Below are positions 1-11,300 of a stretch of 64,000 nt of DNA, piece after piece. The stretch spans positions 2,778,301 to 2,842,300 of the forward strand of contig NC_089312.1 of assembly GCF_036669915.1 (NCBI RefSeq), read 5' to 3'. Each line of letters opens with the position of its first letter. The first letter of the stretch is position 1. A program made the position numbers and the translations under genes. The notes below the pieces were generated by a model. That model was not told where the DNA came from and ran no database searches. It saw only the letters and a program-made list of their open reading frames with translations. This DNA comes from Pocillopora verrucosa (lineage: Eukaryota; Cnidaria; Anthozoa; Scleractinia; Pocilloporidae).

Positions 1-165
1 TCCTTACAATATCACTCCTGAATCACACATTAACGTCACAAGAATAAGGGAAATGATCACCGAGAGACTCTTGATTGGTATACACCTTCTCCTTGTCAGT
101 ACCATTGGAAATAGAGAGAGAGAGCAGTATGGAGAATACTCATACTGATTTTAATGTGTAAAGGC
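1..165 (+). repeat. Dispersed TTAA/CCCTTT element, type A (partial)
   Basis: The sequence aligns by eye with copies at 3838-4025, 6121-6316 (inverted) and 24306-24520. Shared blocks are ATATCACTCCTGAATCA, AATGATCACC, TTGATTG and TTCTCCTTGTCAG. The left end lies outside the window. Confidence 0.6.
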
Positions 166-370
166 CAGCTGGTACCAATTTCTTAAGGAGGATGATGATG
201 ATGCCAGTACTAAATCCAGCTTCTCTATAAACCAAGGTGTTATCCATGTGTATTGCCTTGATATCAACTTGATATCTGTAGTATTTATTTATTAATGTGT
301 ATGATGCTTACACTATACTTAGACCCCATTGCCTTGGTGAGACATGTAACTAAATATCTTGTGCTTGTAG

Positions 371-1759
371 GAGGACAGAGGTCTGCAGGCAAGAGCTGTT
401 TATGACTACCAAGCAAGTAAGTGAAAGTACTTCATTTGGTCATTTCTAATGGTGTGCTTCCTCAAATAATGCATTTTCAGATTTGATTGTTTTGAGGAGT
501 CTGGTTTTTGTCTTAATTGCCTCACAAAAAATGGAGGGGTTAGCAATGTCTTGGAAACTCTGGAAAAACCATAATTTTCAAGAGTTCTTTTTCCATGCCT
601 TGAAAGTCCTTGAAATTCTACTTGGATCAATATGATCATTGATTTCCTTGGATGTTGATCAATGCTCTTTTTACAAACTAGCTCAGTACTAGATTAGTAA
701 AATATTTGTATTGACTAGAATCATGTATTTGAGCAACTAAATTCTGCTATTTTAGAATGGATGTAATAAAGCACTAATTGAACTTCATATCATGCAATTT
801 GGTCTAAAATCATACTTGTGATTTTAAAAACAAACTCACAGTGTACACTGTTTTGATTTTGAAAACATGTGGATGATTTTAGACCTAATAACATATTACA
901 TGAAAAAATTATCCACTTCTGATAATTAGAAATGAGTGCATTTTTCATGCATTTGCAAGAGTGCAAATTACAATTTAATACAGCATGCTGTCAAAATTTC
1001 ATCTGTCTTGGCCTTTTTGTGATGTTTTTTTACATGTAAATTATTAATAAGTGATAACATGATTTCCCGTGCAATTTGGGGTAAATATTTCAAAGACCAC
1101 AAACTGCACAAGAAAAATTCACTTGTGCTTATTAACACCACATTGCACATGAAGTCATGTTATTACCTACACAAATTGCATTCCACTCACTTGAATGACC
1201 ATTTATTTGTTTATTAAAGCTATTACATGTACCTGTTGAACAATTACAGAAGTTAAACAATGTATGGTCCTAAGGGAAACAGTTAGTTTTGTTTCCTGGA
1301 GGGTCCTGATCAGGACTCCAGGGAAATCAAAACTAACTAGTTTCCCAGGGGACCATACATTAAGTGCTTAGTTGTATATTTAGACTTTCCCTTGAACAAT
1401 CACATGGCCAAAACATACCGTTGTATTTGGCACATGGGCAACAAGTGCATAACTATATCCCGGTCGGGATACATTTTAATTTGATCAAGGGCACATGACC
1501 AAGAATCAACCAATCACAGTGCCTGTTTTTTGTTGAGTGAAAGTCCAGGTTTGTAACAAGAGCTACTGTATCCCCTCCGGGCTAGTTTCTCATTGTGTCT
1601 TTCTTTTTCATTACACCAGGTGATGAAACAGAGATTTCATTTGATCCTGATGATATTATCACAAATATTGAACAAATTGATGACGGATGGTGGAGAGGTG
1701 TTGCTCCCGATGGCTCTGTTGGATTATTTCCAGCAAATTATGTGGAAATTATCTCTTGA
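371..1759 (+). CDS. DBNL: Drebrin-like protein, C-terminal SH3 exons (partial)
   Basis: Two exons are visible, 371-416 (donor GTAAGT) and 1620-1759 (acceptor CAG, stop TGA 1757-1759), joined in phase 1. Together they encode the last 46 residues, which form a whole SH3 domain. It shows the ALYDY-type start (ARAVYDY), the acidic RT loop, the GWWRG tryptophan pair and the terminal FPANYVE motif. The run [14 protein letters not shown] and the ending a few residues after ANYVE match drebrin-like protein (HIP-55/mAbp1), an actin-binding adaptor that links the cortical actin cytoskeleton to dynamin-dependent endocytosis through this SH3. The ADF-H domain and the linker would lie left of the window, so the gene is partial only because of the window edge. 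Other SH3 proteins are possible, but the residue pattern and the C-terminal position favour DBNL. Confidence 0.88.
1258..1362. repeat. Imperfect palindrome inside DBNL intron
   Basis: About 50 bp on each side of the dyad TCCTGATCAGGA (centre near 1309/1310) are inverted copies of each other with small indels. The outer ends read ATGTATGGTCC and GGACCATACAT. It looks like a foldback MITE sitting in the 1.2 kb intron. Confidence 0.7.
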
Positions 1760-1859
1760 AAGAAATGACTCCTTCCTGATCCTTTTCTACAAGATTTTGG
1801 TTTAATGAAATAATTGATTGCTAGCCTTTTGAAAGATTGGAAGACCATACTGCATGATG

Positions 1860-2066
1860 TTAACCCTTTAACTCCCAGAAGTGATTAACAAGTAATTTCT
1901 CCCTGTAATCCACGTTATCCTGCAAACTGGTAATGAGAATATTCAAAGTTATCAAGTTGTTCTTTTGATCTAACATCAAATTCTCATAACCAATTTACAA
2001 GGAAATGTGTCGCAGCTAGAGGGTAGAATTAATATGCAGATCTTGGGAGTTTCAAGGTCTAATTAA
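1860..2066. repeat. Dispersed TTAA/CCCTTT element, type B
   Basis: It begins TTAACCCTTTAACTC and ends near a TTAA, just downstream of the DBNL stop. It matches the copy at 46142-46344 over most of its length (for example ACATCAAATTCT versus ACACCAAATTCT, and CAGCTAGAGGGTAGAATTA versus CAGCTAGAGGGAAGAATTA). The remaining 1.8 kb between DBNL and the HIG1 gene holds nothing I can support. Confidence 0.6.
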
Positions 2067-3569
2067 TTTCTAGCCATATTTCTCTGTCCACTTTTTGATG
2101 GAACTGTAAGTACTAAATCAGCCATTAACATAATTATCTTTTATAAGAATGACGGCAAAAATTAAGAATGCACCATTATTGGTACAATTTTGTATGTTTT
2201 TGTACTATCTTTTTTGGTATCTCTGTTTCTTACACCGTAGAATTGAAATGGGTGAGGTATGCAATAATGGTGCACCTCTACGCAAAAAGGAAAAAATAGA
2301 AGGAAAAAAAAAGAATTGCATTACTATCATGATGCATAGAAATCTTTTTAACTATTTGTTTTCATCAAGAGTTGAGGTAAATTATTACTGCTTTTCATGG
2401 TAGTGATTATTAGCTGGAGAAAGGTACATGTGACAACCTGTATAGTTCTCTAGAAATAAGAATCACCCATATTGTTATCAGGAACAGTGATGTTCTGTCA
2501 TTGGTAGAAGGCCATGGCCATTTTCATACAGCAATAGGCTTCCTATCACTTATCACAGATGGAGCACCCACATCGCACTATACACCACAAACTACTGGTT
2601 AAGTAAAACTCAAGAGTAAGATGCTAGTAGCAGTGGGATTGTGGATTTTTACTCTTCCTAAATGAACAGAAACACATAATGTTGTTTCATAAAATGGCCA
2701 GAGATTGGAGTATAGAAGTAATCTAGCCACATCAAATGTCATATATTGGTTTTTGATTTTAGTTAAGAAAAATACAGCTTACTTAAGTCATGTTCAATAT
2801 TAGCACTTATGAAAATGTTCATTTTTGAGTCTATTGCTTTAATCTTGTCAACTCTTGTACTGCTGCATATAAATTATTAAATAAATTAATAATAGGAAGC
2901 AAGTGAATTTGTAGTTAACTAAGTGAAGTAAGAATGATAAGAATCACAGTGCAAGGTAATAATGAATTAAATTTTAAGCTTTATTTTTCTGTTGACAGTC
3001 AAGATGGCACAGTTTGGAGATTTGTATTTTAACAGTTAAATGAAATTTTATTTCATGAGAGATTGCAGTTACAACTTTGTGTGAAAAAGTAAAGTCATAT
3101 TTTAGTACAGAATTAGAAATTTACTTTAAGAGTAAAGACTGTGCTTCTTTCTCCCTTTCCAACAAATTGCTTGATAGTTGCTGGGTATACAAGTTCACAT
3201 CAGCCATTGATCCAATCTCTGATAATTCTAAACTTACCCAGATAAAGGAGCAAAAAGAGATAGGAGGGGACCTCTCATTAAAAACTATAAATTGTTACTC
3301 TTTCTCTGTAACTTGTAAATTTCCCAAACCACAATTGATTGGTGATCAGGGCATTCATTTAATAATAATGGCCTTAGTTCTAAATGGACAAACTGGCTAA
3401 ATTCATCAGAACACAGTTTACATTGTACAAGTTGCATCACCATCTTATTGAAACATAAAACTTGCAAACCACCCTTAGTACAATTACTCTTTTCAGCACT
3501 CGCTGTTGTGCGCAGTTCCACAAATGCGACTCCAACAGTGCCCAGTCTTACTGTCACAGTGTACCATTT

Positions 3570-5183
3570 TCATGTTTTGCCACCCTTAGCTTGTCTTTCT
3601 TGGTAAAGCATGTAAAAAACTCCTGCAACAACAGCCATTAGAGTCCCTCCTTGAGCAGCTACACGTGCCCTCATCATGTATTGCTGCATTTTCTGATCAC
3701 CACGAACAAATGAAAAAAGACCATATGAAAGAGCACCAATTGTACAAAGAGCACCTGCATAGAGGGGGAAAGATTCACAGATTGTTAAATGTCGCATATG
3801 GTAAAAAAACTATAAACATCACTGCCTTCCTTACATGTAACCCTTTAATCCTAAGAGTGACGAGGTTCTCATTTCTCTTTATAATCTATCCCTTGAATTG
3901 AATGTTTAATTCACGAGAATAGAGGAAATGATCAGAAACTAACAAAGTGCTTGATGGTTTTACAAATTCTCCTTGTTAGAACCAAGAAAATTTATAGAGA
4001 ACAGTATGGAGAGTATGTATAATGATGTCAGCAATAATACTGAGATCTTGTGAGAGGAAACATCATTCTTTTTTCTAAAGGAGGTAAAAAAAAAAAAAAA
4101 GCTCTCTCCATGAGAATAGGGGTAAGCGATTTGATTTTGTTTCTTCTGTTTCAAGAGGAAGTGGCAAAACCTTTTTACGTGATGCATGATCAAGACCACA
4201 AGTAATTTGCGATGCATAAATTTTACAGAAAGGCCAACATGATCGGTGAGTTCGTGAACCAACATAAGGTGTAATTTACTTCCTGAAGTCTACACAACCC
4301 CTTTTTTTTCCTTTAATTTTGTGAAACCTCAAGATTTTCCAGAAGACACACACAGGAAGAGAAATGAAAATATACATGACAGGGAAAATTTTTCTTTCTT
4401 AAATTCTAGCGTTGCCCCTTTGTTACTCTCTGCTGGGGGTAGTAACATCAGTAACAGAGCTCTCAACTTGTGCATTGTGCAGGAGACTTGTGCAAACAAA
4501 TTTGATCTCATGCTGAAATTCTTATTTCTCATGTGTTAAAGTTTACTGATTTAAACTGTTGATTTAGAGATTGCAAATGTACTGTTGCTTTAGCTAAGTA
4601 CCTAGTGAATCTGTTTAATCCTACTCAATATAATTTTCGTTTTGTTCCCTTTGTACTCACTTTGAACACTTCCCAGCTGCGGAAATTCTCGTCCAGAAGG
4701 AATACATGCCTTAACTACTTAATTTTTTCACAATTATCCGGGAAAGCGTATCCTCATAGACAACCCTTCCCCCACCCCCCACCCCAAGAGGGTGATACCC
4801 GTGGCGTCAAAATCGAAAAATCTCACTCTTTGCGAGCAAATCAACTTGAGAGCTCCGCACTATGGGAACCGTCAAGTTATGAGAAATGAACTGGCCAAAT
4901 CCTCCTTCCAATTTTCTATCAATTCAGGTAGATTAGACGTAAATTCTTATTTTCCTATTGCATAATCATACTCTTGATCTTTTGGGTAGAGATTGATAAC
5001 ATCGATCCTAAACCCAAACTCACCTACGGGAACAAGGGGATTCTCTTTCACTTTCCTCTTCAATTTCCCTGTCATGGTTTCAGGTTCACGTGTTGCAGCC
5101 CATTCGAAGAATTCATCCATTTGTTTTTGTTGACTAATACTATCCCCAGTGGCCTTCTCCTCTTCTGTCGGTTGAGGCGCCAT
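3570..5183 (-). CDS. HIGD2A: HIG1 domain family protein, HIGD2A-like
   Basis: There are two exons on the minus strand. Exon 1 is 5183-5024 (ATG at 5183, donor GTGAG) and exon 2 is 3754-3570 (acceptor TGCAG, stop TGA), giving 114 residues. The N-terminal half is polar and ends with the ENPLVPVG motif at the HIG1 domain entry. Two hydrophobic segments follow (about residues 55-73 and 93-111), separated by a basic loop with RG and the family motif MMRARVAAQG. This is the layout of HIGD2A-type inner-membrane proteins (relatives of yeast Rcf1), which assist cytochrome c oxidase and respiratory supercomplex assembly. The ENPxVPxG joint fits HIGD2A better than HIGD1. Its start codon is 117 bp from the divergent MRPL35 start. 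The 1.27 kb intron contains a type A TTAA element. Confidence 0.9.
3838..4025 (+). repeat. Dispersed TTAA/CCCTTT element, type A
   Basis: This is a copy within the HIGD2A intron. It starts TAACCCTTTAATCC and shares AAATGATCA, TCTCCTTGTTAG and GAACAGTATGGAGA with the copy at the left window edge. Confidence 0.6.
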
Positions 5184-5300
5184 CTTTAATTTTCAGCACC
5201 TCTAAGTATCGTGGGAAGGAATGCGCCGTCAGTCTCAGCGGCTTCTTTCCAAATATGTCCCAGGCCCTCACAACTGTGCATTCACACGCTGGAAGTCAAC
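5184..5300. promoter_or_regulatory. Shared bidirectional promoter region, HIGD2A / MRPL35
   Basis: The start codons of HIGD2A (minus, 5183) and MRPL35 (plus, 5301) are separated by only 117 bp, so both 5' UTRs and core promoters must lie in or overlap this stretch. The segment is locally more GC-rich than the flanks. I see no TATA box, as is common for bidirectional housekeeping promoters. Confidence 0.65.
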
Positions 5301-7030
5301 ATGGCGGCCCATCGTATGCTTTCACGAGTACTCGTTTCTTCTGGAAAGTTTCTCTCCTTAAGGACGGTTTCTTCGTCGTTCAGGCCAGAGGGTATGTTTA
5401 AGTCATATTTTTCCTCTTTATCTGAATGCAAGGAATTTTTGGAAATTTTACATTGCATTTGTGTTTGTTTTTGCTATTCCAACCTACCAGAGACAGTTAC
5501 AAACTAAACATGTGTTGATTTTTACTGCAAATGAGTGGTAATTATTCGCGCATACTTATGAAAATTGACAGCCTCAATTCTTACGAAAGAGGCTGGAATC
5601 CTCATGAGGGGGTTTAATTTATACTTTTATTTTGATTTTGTTCGCCCTTCTTACCAAATCTGTCCCAACTGCCCTGTAAAATATTATTAAAACATCTACA
5701 TCTCTTTTGCATTCACTAAACCTTTCGGCAACCGCGATCTTTTGCTTTATTTTCCTTTTAAGCTGTTAAATACACGCGTATTTCTTAGCTGATAAGTCTT
5801 AACAAAAAAGCATTTCTCGCCTGCATCACAAAACTGGCAACTTCTTAACTTCTTGGATTGCGTTTCCAATATCAAATAAGCACTCACCCTGTAGGTAGCT
5901 TCTAGTTACTAAAAAAACTGAAGTGCGCAAGAGGAGTACAAATTATCATTTCTTTACAGATTTACAACGTCTAAATTCACTGTTAATCTTCATGTTTTGT
6001 TATTAATTGGTTTATTGCAAAATTAAATTACTATTTGCTGAAAATGGTGAAGTTAATTAGTGTCCAGCATCAATTAAGGGCCCACTGTCAAGGTTTAAAA
6101 AATTGAAAAGCAAAGAGCACTTAACCCTTTGCATCCTAACATCAGTATGGATATTCTCCATACTGGCCTCTATACATTTCCTAATGTGCTGGCAAGGAGA
6201 ACTTGTTCTTCTGTAAATTATCGTTTCCCATATTCTCATGACCTTGATGTTTGATTCATGGGTGATATTGAAAGGAGAAATTAGATGCTGATCACTGTCA
6301 GGGATTAAAGGCTTAATTGAGTTAACACAGTATCAGGGTCAGAAACAATACAAAAAGTAACAATTCCAGTAGAATAAAAATGTATACTAGTTACAATTTT
6401 CTGGATTCTCTATCAAAATGGTTCAACCTTGTGGGCAAAAGAATATTGTTGAAATGTGTAATTGTTATCACATTATATTTTGAGAATTTAAGAGTATGTA
6501 CCTCAACCTTGCACTCACCTTGTTCTTGCACAAGAAAATAACAAAATTTTTAACATTATATTTACTCAGCTTTCAAGCAACTGGCCAAGATAGGTAATTT
6601 ATCAAGTTTTGTCAAGAATCAAACAGGAACATTTTCTACATGCAACATCCAAGCCTATATGTGGAAAACTGGTTTACCAGGGGCTAAGCATCAGCAAAAA
6701 TATTTCTTGTCCTCACCAAGCATCTTTGCTTTTGACTCTGCGGGAAACTTTGTAAAGCAGTCACTGATGGCTGACATTCCTGGCAGTTTAGTTATTCCAA
6801 AAAGATGTGTCAATAGCCGCAACAAGCACGGCAAACCAAAGACTTGTAAAGCTGTTGCAAACAGGTTTTTTAGAACAAGTGATGGAAATTTGAAATTTTG
6901 GAGGCCAGGCAAGAATCATAAGATGATGAAGAAAGGGCCAAAGAGAAGTCGCCAACTGAGAAAGCCAGTTTTGTGCAACAAGAGACAACTTAAATTGTTC
7001 AACAAAATGTTAGGCTGGGGAGGACGCTAA
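5301..7030 (+). CDS. MRPL35: Mitochondrial ribosomal protein bL35m
   Basis: Exon 1 is 5301-5391 (ATG in CAACATGGCGG context, donor GTATGT) and exon 2 is 6570-7030 (acceptor CTCAG, stop TAA), joined in phase 1 to 183 residues. The first about 30 residues are basic and serine-rich without acidic residues until near the end, as expected of a mitochondrial presequence. The bL35 domain lies in roughly residues 115-178. It is very Lys/Arg-rich, starts KPKTCKAVANRFFRT, and contains GKNHKMMKKGPKR and RKPVLCNKRQLKLFNKML, the pattern of metazoan MRPL35. It is a structural protein of the mitoribosome large subunit. An earlier ATG-containing reading frame near 5211 overlaps out of phase and is not used. 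The intron carries an inverted type A TTAA element. Confidence 0.9.
6121..6316 (-). repeat. Dispersed TTAA/CCCTTT element, type A (inverted)
   Basis: This complete-looking copy in the MRPL35 intron is in the opposite orientation to the others. It begins TTAACCCTTTGCATCC and ends GGGATTAAAGGCTTAA, so both ends show a TTAA next to a CCCTTT-like inverted terminus. Confidence 0.6.
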
Positions 7031-8370
7031 AGTTGTTTTGCCATCCAGTTTAAAAAATAAGGTTACATGAACTGAAATTATTTGATTGTCTTGGCGGGGA
7101 TAGTCATTAAAAGAACTCTTATCTGATGCTGATGATGACCTCTACTTGCTGTCACTATTACTTTCAAGTGCCCTTCCCCCCCCCCCCCTTTTTTTTCAGG
7201 CAATCTCATTTTCTAAACAACTGAAGAATGTCAACAGAAGTGTCTACAAAAAAAATTGTTTAGAATTGATCTTTATTGATTTCATAAGTTTACAATAATT
7301 ATGGATAAGAAAAATATTGTACTCTAAAATTAGCAGATGAAAATCAAAACAACCTTTGAAAGCCTCTGAATGTGCAAGTTATAATGATATGTGGTCACTG
7401 TATTTTTTGGTGTGTTTGGAAAGGTAAAATGAATTCTAAGCATCTTTCCCCTCTTCCCCCTTTCCCCCTTTCAAACCAAATTTAATTATAGGTATCTTAT
7501 CTTGAATTGTTATTTTTATATTATTATTATAATTTTATTTAATTACATTTTTACAACAAACATAACTGGTAAAATTGTTGAAAAAAATAGTTGATTCTAG
7601 GTAACTTTAATGCACTGAACAATAATCCTCTGTCTAAAAGATTTGAGTTGTACACTTGTTGCATGGGATGTTTACAAGTTTCAAATTTGGTTTTTGTGGT
7701 TTTCCCTTCTCCCACAAACACAAAAATAAGTCAACCCAACCCCCCACTCAAGTAATGAAAATTTAAATATTATATTCCCTCAAATTTATGTTCTGCTGCT
7801 TGGGCAGAAAGTCACAAAAATTAGTTTCCAGCAGAATTGTCCGTCATCTTGAACCGTAAAATTTCGTTCCAACAACAACAACAAAAAAGGAAGGACCTAG
7901 ATAAGGTATTAGCCATGACATGAAAATGCTGCATTATTTCCATCTGGAAAGGTTTGTGAATTTCTGGTTTTGAGCCTGTAATTTTCAAGTGGCAGATTGA
8001 GGTTAAAAGAACCTCTCATTTAAATGTCACATTTGATGAATTTTGATTAAGTCATCAATCAAAACCCCGTTAGTATTTTTCTGCACAGCATTCTTCCATG
8101 AAGATAGGTTAGAGTTAAGTTAGGGAATGGTCGCTTGGTGAGGACTGGAGAAGTTTGGTTGTGTCACTTTAATATTAACCTGATCCCTACATAAGGTGCT
8201 GTGATGTTCTCGTGGTTTCCGCTCATTGGCTGTCAATTATTGGTAGTCCCTTCTTTATACTCTGTTAGCATTGACTGATCCTCCTCCATCCCCCCTTGAA
8301 AATCATGTCATCCACCCACCCATCCACCCAGGTGTCAAACAATGACGGGTCCGTAAAGGTTCGAGTTGAT
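7031..8370. other. Convergent intergenic region MRPL35 / kinesin
   Basis: This AT-rich spacer lies between the 3' ends of two convergent genes. It contains a poly-C/poly-T run near 7177-7197 and CT-rich stretches. I see no coding signature, RNA gene or recognised repeat. Confidence 0.5.
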
Positions 8371-11300
8371 CTACTGTGTAAGAGCGTCAATTTTATGATC
8401 AGGGATGGGTGGTGACTGCTGCCGCCGAAAAAAGTTTTTCAGAGACCATGCAGTCTTTACAAGCACTTCAGTCGACTGTGACAGTGTAGAGAGTGTCTCA
8501 GAAATACCCTTAATTGCACCCTGGTGGGCGTCAATCTCAACATGCCCAATGTCGTCTATGTTGAAACGTGGTTCATTGTCATGTTCCATACCCTCGGGAT
8601 TTAGTCGTTGTCCCTCAGGCGTTTTTCGTAAAAGTCCGCTTTCAATGCCGTCCGTGGCACCGTGCAGTGCGCATGCCTCACTACCTACGTCATCAATCCT
8701 TATCAGGTCATAGCTTATTGCAAGGTGATTTGGGTTGTCGTTCGTCGACTGGTTGTCATCTGTGATTGACCTGTCAGTGTGCAAAGTGCAATTCAGTCAG
8801 TGCGGATAAGAGGCTTAATCTTAAACTAAACTACTGCGAATTTGTGGCATTTACGTGTCATAAATCTAGCAGAAACTTGTGCTGTCATGACACCTAGGGG
8901 AGTTTTCTACAAATTATAGATTGACCCTCGACATTCTGCCAGATTTCTGATCCCTCATTGTTCATAGAAAGCGGTAGGGTTATAGCTGAGCTACGTGAAA
9001 GTTAAACTAGAAGAATTGTGCGTGTACAATGGCGTTTACAGGAAATTTGTCGAGAATGCACGGCTGCCATACTCTCTCTCTCTCCTATTGCATAGAGCAT
9101 TCTTAGTCTCCAAACTGGCAAGACCAAGACCAAGACCAAGCTTGATTTCTGGTATTACCTCGGCGTTCTACCTCTTGGTTTCTCTCCACTGGATTCTAAT
9201 GACTTCGTGCCTGAAAGAAGCAAACTGCACATTAACTAATACATGAAATAAGAAAATTAACCAACGTGACGTATGGGTATATATTTTTATGCTTTGCGCG
9301 TGTAAGCCTTGTTTTTTTCGATCCCTCGCTGTTTTCTTCAAGGCCCACTAGGCCACAAGTTCCCTGCTCGAATTCACGGATCTGCTTGGTAAAGATTTGA
9401 GCTCGGCCCAGTTGTTCAAAAGGCGGAGAACGCTATCAAACAGATAAATCACTATCCAGCGGATGTGGTAGCAAAACGTACTGAGCTATCCATCTGAGAG
9501 AGATCGATCTAGTGAATAGCGTTATCCAACCTTCGATTTACCAGGATCTGATTATGGATGTAAGCGTAGGTATTTTGTAACTGCTCGGCATCCTACTCGG
9601 GATCATTCAGGTTGCAGCATTACCGTACGCATTCGTAGATTCGTCACATAAAGATCTGGAGAAAGATACATGCTTCCTGAACAAGTCCCCATGGAACACA
9701 AAATTAAGAACTTTAATATTCTTTCGGTGTGCAGAAAACTCTGAATGAACTTGACTATTTGTCGATTAAATTGATTTCCTGAAATTAAATTTACAACTTA
9801 CGCCTTCCAGCTGACTTCTTCGGCGACAGTGGTAGACTCGTTAGAGTGTTTGGCCTTTGTGGGGGTGTTTTCTTTTCATTCTGTGAAATTGAGGATTCAA
9901 ACACAAAGTTTAATAGATGTGAGAAGTATTTGATTTTCAAGTTAAATCCCAAGGAATGCTTCTCTTTAAACAGCTTGAGGATCAGTATGGTTATCTCTCA
10001 ATCTCTAAGCTACACAACAAAATAAAACTTGGTGCTTTTATATTTCTAGTAATGTACATTCTTTATTCATCACTTTTAGCGATCTTTCAAGAACCTCTTA
10101 CAACAACAAGTTCGAGGTCCGTTCGGATTTATGGCTTAGGCGCGGGTCGTAAGTCCGAACGGAAAAACAAGGTTCTATAGTTTACGATATGGACCGACAA
10201 AACAAGGTTATTGAGATATTTATTATCTCTCTGGGTTGAAATAGAGGGGAAAGATTTGATCCCCATCAAAATGCTGAATTTAGCGGACGACAGAGTGAAA
10301 TATGGCTGGCTGAATTGACCAATCATGGCGCAGGTACTAATTGAGAGATGAAAAATCCCGGCTACTCTTCGGCTTTCACTAGTCACTCTTATGACCCGCG
10401 TTCTGTTTAATTTAATGAAACATTTGAAAAAATGTGACTACCTTTACCTTTGGAGAGGAACTTGATGTGCTCTTTCCAGAGGATAACGAGTCGTTCCCAG
10501 CTTTGAGATTCTTTGTGATCATCGTTTTTCGACTGTTAACTGCAGGGGCTCTCTTTCTTCCACCGCCGGCCGATGCTATCTTTTTATCCATGGATTCTCC
10601 GACTCCGTTTCCATCGCTGCGATTCATCAGTTTGTCATCTAGTGACGAATCAGACATTTCGCTTTTACACTCCTCACTGCTTTGTGTCAAGTTGGAAAGT
10701 CCACGTGTCAAGCTAGCTTTCTTCAAAGAAAGAACCTCCAGCTCCAAATCATCCTTTACTATACTTGTCATGGCAAATTCCCTTTGAAGATTTGCATACT
10801 TCACTTTTATTTCAGTCAATTCTTCATCTAAATTATCCTTCTCGATAAGCACCTCATTTAAAGCCGCCTGTAACTCGGCCCGTTCTTGTTTTACTGACAC
10901 GAGTAGCGTTGCAACAGTTTTCTTGTCCAAAGAAACGTCTTGTGTTGCATCTGCGAAGGAAAGCTTAAACTTCAAAGCTTCCAAATCGCTTTCAAGTTGT
11001 GCGATTGTCTCCTTCAAACTATTGACTTCCTCTTGAAGAACAAGATTTTCTCCGGATATGGCTCGTAATTCATTGAGGTAGCTTTTCTCTGTGATTTTTT
11101 TTACGTTTACTTTTATCTCGTTTAACTGTTGTTCGTCTTTGGAATTTGTAGCCCATTTTTTCAATCTGTCTTTCACTCTCAAATGTTCGTCTTCAAGGCT
11201 TACTAACTGCTGTACGCAGTGTTCAATACTCTCTAATCGAGATTTATCAGCGTTTGTGTCGTCAAGTTCTCTTTGAAGCCGTTCTTTCTCAGCCTCTAAT

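Noticed and set aside
9791..9801. TAA stop as the main end of the kinesin
   Set aside because: A consensus GTAAGT donor lies just before it, and two further exons with matching phases open a 133-codon terminal exon. It is kept only as an alternative end.
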